From the NCBI GenBank assembly GCA_003342895.1, contig PTFA01000193.1, positions 1,386,788 through 1,450,787 on the forward strand: DNA of 64,000 bases, written 5' to 3'. The DNA comes from Casuarius casuarius (Eukaryota > Chordata > Aves > Casuariiformes > Casuariidae). Numbering within the stretch: the first letter of the stretch is position 1; the number at the start of each line of letters is the position of its first letter. Positions 61,905 through 64,000 of the stretch are shown here, one piece after another. A program made the position numbers and the translations under genes. The notes beneath the pieces are model-generated. The model had not been told where the DNA came from and ran no database searches. It saw only the letters and a program-made list of their open reading frames with translations.

Positions 61905-63392
61905 CTGCGGGCACAGAGGGGGCTGCTGAGGGGACACCCCTGTCCTGGGGGGGACCGGGCCGGAGCCCTGATGCGGTCTCTTCCCCCCAGATGAGTGCAA
62001 GAGGTGGGGCTGGTTTTGGGGAGGAAACTCCTGCTCCTAGGGAAAATGAGGGCACAATGCTAGTGCCCTGGCTACAGCCGGCCTGGCGCATCCTCCGGCC
62101 AGCTGTGCCCTGCCCCAGCCAGCTGTGTCCAGTCCCCATCCCATTGTGTCCTGTCCCCACCAGCTGTGCCCTGCTTCTGGCCAGATGTGCTTTGTCCCCA
62201 GCTGTGCCTAGGAAGCCGTGCCTTTACCTTGGCCAGCTGTGCTGTGCCCTTGGCCAGCTGTGCCCTTTCCCCAGCCACCTGTGTCCTATGCCCACCAGCT
62301 GTGCCCTGTCCCCAGCCAGCTGTGCCCTTTCCTTGGCCAGATGTGCTGTCTCCCCAGCCAGCTGCACGCTGTCCCCCACCAGCAGTGCCCCGTCCCCGGC
62401 CGGGGGCAGGCGGCTCTCGGTGGTGACCCCAGCCGTGTCCCAGCGCTGTGACGCAGGGGAGCCGGGCCGGGGCCGGGAGCCGGGGGGGGACCCCACCGCC
62501 CACCCACCCGGGCACCCACCTGATGTTGAAGAGCAGCATCTCGGTGATGCCCAGCAGGCAGGCGGCGAGCGAGAGCACGAGCAGGGCGACGCCGCCGAAG
62601 ACGTGCAGCGGCTTGTAGCGGCCGCGCAGCGCGAAGGCCGCCCCGGGGAAGAGGAAGAACCCGAAGCCCAGCAGCCACTGGAGGGGGCGGCGGGGGCGTC
62701 AGCGCCCGGCCCGCCCCGCCGCCCCGGCCCCCCCCCGGCACCCGCCCTCACCTGCACGACGTAGAGCGCCAGGGCGGCCAGGCCGCACCAGCTGTGCAGG
62801 CTGTACCCGTGGGCGATGCCCTTCTCGCCGTGCGCCTCGAAGACGGCGGCGACGCCTGCGGAGAGGAGCCGGGGGGGCGCGTTAGGGCCATCCCTGACCC
62901 CCCCCGGGGCGGGGAGGAGGGGGGGGCCGCGCCGGCGCTCACCCACGATGGCCACCAGCAGCGCCGAGCCGTGGAGCAGCGCGTGCAGCACCTTGGTGGA
63001 GCGCTTGGCCTCCTTCCTGAAGACCCGGTAGACCAGGAGAGCTGCGGAGAGGGGGGGGCGGCTGAGCGGGGCACGAGGCCGCCGGGGCAGGGGGGCAGCT
63101 CCCAAATTGAATTCACTTCAGTTCCGCCCCCCCGGGTGCTTTGAAGGCCGCGGGGTTTGTAACGAGAGGCCAGCGCGCGCCGCTCACCGTCGCCCTGGAG
63201 GAAGACCATGCCCACGACCATGCAGAGCGGGTGCACGTTGAGGCGCAGGGCGCCGGCCCAGGCCACGCCGCCCCGGTAGCGGCCCAGCCAGGCGCCGGTG
63301 GCCGCCACGGCCGCCAGGCCCAGCGCCTGCGACAGGGCCACGTAGGCCGAGAGCCCCGGCGGGCCGGCGGGCCGCGACGTGCCGCCCTCCAT
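61709..63392 (-). CDS. CYB561: CYB561, cytochrome b561, complete CDS in 5 exons (253 aa)
   Basis: Spliced on the - strand: 63392-63188, 63041-62943, 62855-62752, 62677-62520, 61904-61709. All introns are GT-AG, and the total of 762 nt gives 253 residues plus stop (mammalian protein about 251). It starts MEGG and ends [16 protein letters not shown]. Six membrane segments are visible (about 17-37, 52-73, 86-109, 120-146, 160-186, 200-222). The haem b ligands H54, H88, H122 and H161 sit exactly where mammalian CYB561 has them. By family knowledge the protein carries electrons from cytosolic ascorbate across the chromaffin or secretory granule membrane to reduce intravesicular monodehydroascorbate, supporting dopamine beta-hydroxylase and PAM. 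The paralogues CYBRD1 and CYB561A3 are excluded by the N- and C-termini and by the TANC2 neighbour. Confidence 0.97.
62099..62400. repeat. Minisatellite, about 14 copies of a 20-21 bp unit, in CYB561 intron 4
   Basis: Imperfect head-to-tail copies of ccagctgtgccctgtcccc (+ strand) fill about half of the 615-bp intron. Copies differ mainly at the 3' part (ccccag, cttgg or cccac endings), and one copy is expanded near 62200-62231. A unit of about 21 bp keeps long reading frames open on both strands, so the long ORFs across this region are artefacts. Confidence 0.9.
62520..62677 (-). CDS. CYB561: CYB561 coding exon 4
   Basis: Residues 137-188 plus two bases. It reads [40 protein letters not shown] and [12 protein letters not shown]. 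It contains ligand H161 (YKPLH) and TM5. The donor is ATCAG|GTGGGT, phase 2. Confidence 0.95.
62752..62855 (-). CDS. CYB561: CYB561 coding exon 3
   Basis: Residues 102-136. It reads [20 protein letters not shown] and [15 protein letters not shown]. It carries ligand H122 in the family signature SLHSWCG. The exon is flanked by introns of 87 and 74 bp. Confidence 0.95.
62943..63041 (-). CDS. CYB561: CYB561 coding exon 2
   Basis: Residues 69-101 and one base of 102, phase 1 at both ends. It reads [20 protein letters not shown] and then [13 protein letters not shown]. It contains ligand H88 and the basic loop (R74, R77, K78, K81, R82, K85) thought to bind ascorbate on the cytosolic side in this family. 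Confidence 0.95.
63188..63392 (-). CDS. CYB561: CYB561 coding exon 1
   Basis: Residues 1-68 plus one base. The ATG at 63392-63390 sits in a purine-poor, GC-rich context (CGGGCCATGG, with G at +4). It encodes TM1 and most of TM2, including [17 protein letters not shown] with haem ligand H54. The donor is GACG|GTGAGC, phase 1. Confidence 0.95.
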
Positions 63393-63546
63393 GGCCCGGC
63401 GGCGGTGGTGGCGGTGGCGGAGGAAGGCCTGCGGGCGACACGGAGACGAGCAGCGGGGTCAAGGCGGCGGCGTGGCCCCCCCAGCCCGGCCTCCCCCCCC
63501 GCCCCCCGCCGAGGCCCGGAGCCGGCGGCCGCCGCTCCACCCTCAC

Positions 63547-63665
63547 CTGCCACCGCTTCCTGGTCCGCCCAGCGTCACCGCGGAGGTGGCTCCCGGCCCG
63601 GCTTCCCCCTCCCTCCTTCCCCATCCCTCGTCCATCCCGAAAAAGCGAATCCTGGGAGGGGTGCA
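63547..63665 (-). other. CYB561: Predicted CYB561 5' non-coding exon
   Basis: On the - strand a good donor (GGTGGCAG|GTGAGGG, exon end 63547) and a good acceptor (GTGTCGCCCGCAG|GCC, exon start 63428) bound a 118-bp GC-rich intron. The second exon then has 36 nt of leader before the ATG. The 5' end near 63665 is inferred from a TATA-like box about 30 bp upstream. Mammalian CYB561 also has non-coding leader exons. Confidence 0.5.
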
Positions 63666-63689
63666 CAGAGGGGACCCCCCTTCCCCCGG

Positions 63690-63697
63690 CTTTTTAT
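63690..63697 (-). promoter_or_regulatory. CYB561: TATA-like box upstream of CYB561
   Basis: The - strand sequence CCATAAAAAGCCGGGGG contains ATAAAAAG about 30 bp before the presumed start of the leader exon and stands out in GC-rich DNA. A CCAAT box on the same strand (ATTGG on + at 63897-63901) lies about 200 bp further upstream. CpG density is high from 63.2 to 64.0 kb, so CpG-island initiation is an equal alternative. Confidence 0.35.
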
Positions 63698-64000
63698 GGC
63701 TTTTTTTTTAATAAAAGCAGTGTGCGGGGGCCAGCAAGGCTCCTCTGGGTTTGGGGACCGAAGCGGTGGCTCTTGGGGACACGTGTCCCCCCCCCACGGT
63801 GGTGGCTGCGGAGGCGGGGGGGGATTGATGAAGAGCAGGCGCCACTTTGTTCCCAGCCGCCTTGATCGGATCAGGCCGGATAACTGGGTTAAGGGAATTG
63901 GCTGATGCCATTAGCGCTCGCTGCGAACGCCGCCTGCCCGCGCCGGGCCTCGCTGCCCAGGGCCACGGCGGGCGCTGCCAGGGCGGCATCGGGGGGGGGG
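63698..64000. other. GC-rich sequence upstream of CYB561
   Basis: CpG-rich flank with poly-C and poly-G runs (63788-63797 and 63991-64000). No coding frame is credible. It is probably the promoter-proximal CpG island of CYB561. ACE, the next gene in tetrapods, is not reached. Confidence 0.5.

Noticed and set aside
61505..62764. A 419-codon open frame on the + strand
   Set aside because: It runs antisense across CYB561 exons 4-5 and the 21-bp minisatellite. A repeat unit that is a multiple of three keeps the frame open, and there is no family similarity.
62224..63105. A 293-codon continuous - strand frame
   Set aside because: It reads through CYB561 introns. Only the exon portions match cytochrome b561, and the C-terminal half is minisatellite translation.
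63141..63905. A 254-codon + strand frame
   Set aside because: Antisense of CYB561 exon 1 and GC-rich upstream sequence, with Gly/Arg/Pro-rich composition typical of GC-biased chance frames.

Overview
This is nuclear DNA from a vertebrate, almost certainly a sauropsid (bird, crocodilian or turtle). It holds the 3' two thirds of TANC2 on the + strand and all of the CYB561 coding sequence on the - strand, arranged tail to tail. Two degenerate CR1 retroposon 3' ends support the sauropsid call. The one at about 51.09-51.17 kb ends in the form I associate with crocodilian and turtle CR1s, so I lean that way without excluding a bird. Two MIR-like SINE remnants and about 170 isolated single N bases are also present. 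TANC2 followed by CYB561 in this orientation is the known tetrapod gene order (human 17q23, where ACE comes next).

Layout: bases 1-5184 are TANC2 intron. Sixteen TANC2 coding exons lie between 5185 and 54816. Their boundaries all use AG acceptors and GT donors, their phases agree, and they sum to 4608 nt (1535 residues plus stop). They encode the back half of the STAND-type P-loop NTPase (Walker B but not Walker A, which lies upstream of the window), about 11 ankyrin repeats, three TPR-like repeats, and a long Ser/Pro/Tyr-rich tail ending in the PDZ ligand ESNV. The last exon is very large (1945 nt coding) and runs into a 3' UTR that ends either near 58.04 kb or near 60.2 kb.

CYB561 follows on the - strand (coding 63392 down to 61709, five coding exons, 253 residues). 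Its coding region is packed into 1.7 kb, with three introns of 74-146 bp and one of 615 bp that carries a G/C-rich minisatellite. All four haem-ligand histidines are present at the positions known from mammalian cytochrome b561. A probable 5' non-coding exon and a TATA-like box lie between 63.43 and 63.70 kb.

The two genes share no pathway. TANC2 is a postsynaptic scaffold. CYB561 is the secretory-vesicle transmembrane ascorbate-dependent reductase. I found no unknown gene system here. The points most worth a second look are in the gene architecture: a NAGNAG acceptor at the last TANC2 exon, the repeated Tyr-Ser-Pro-Pro tail, the compaction and tandem repeats of CYB561, a perfect inverted pair of AP-1-like sites in its 3' region, and GC-rich non-coding blocks near 21.5-23.0 kb and 57.9-59.6 kb.
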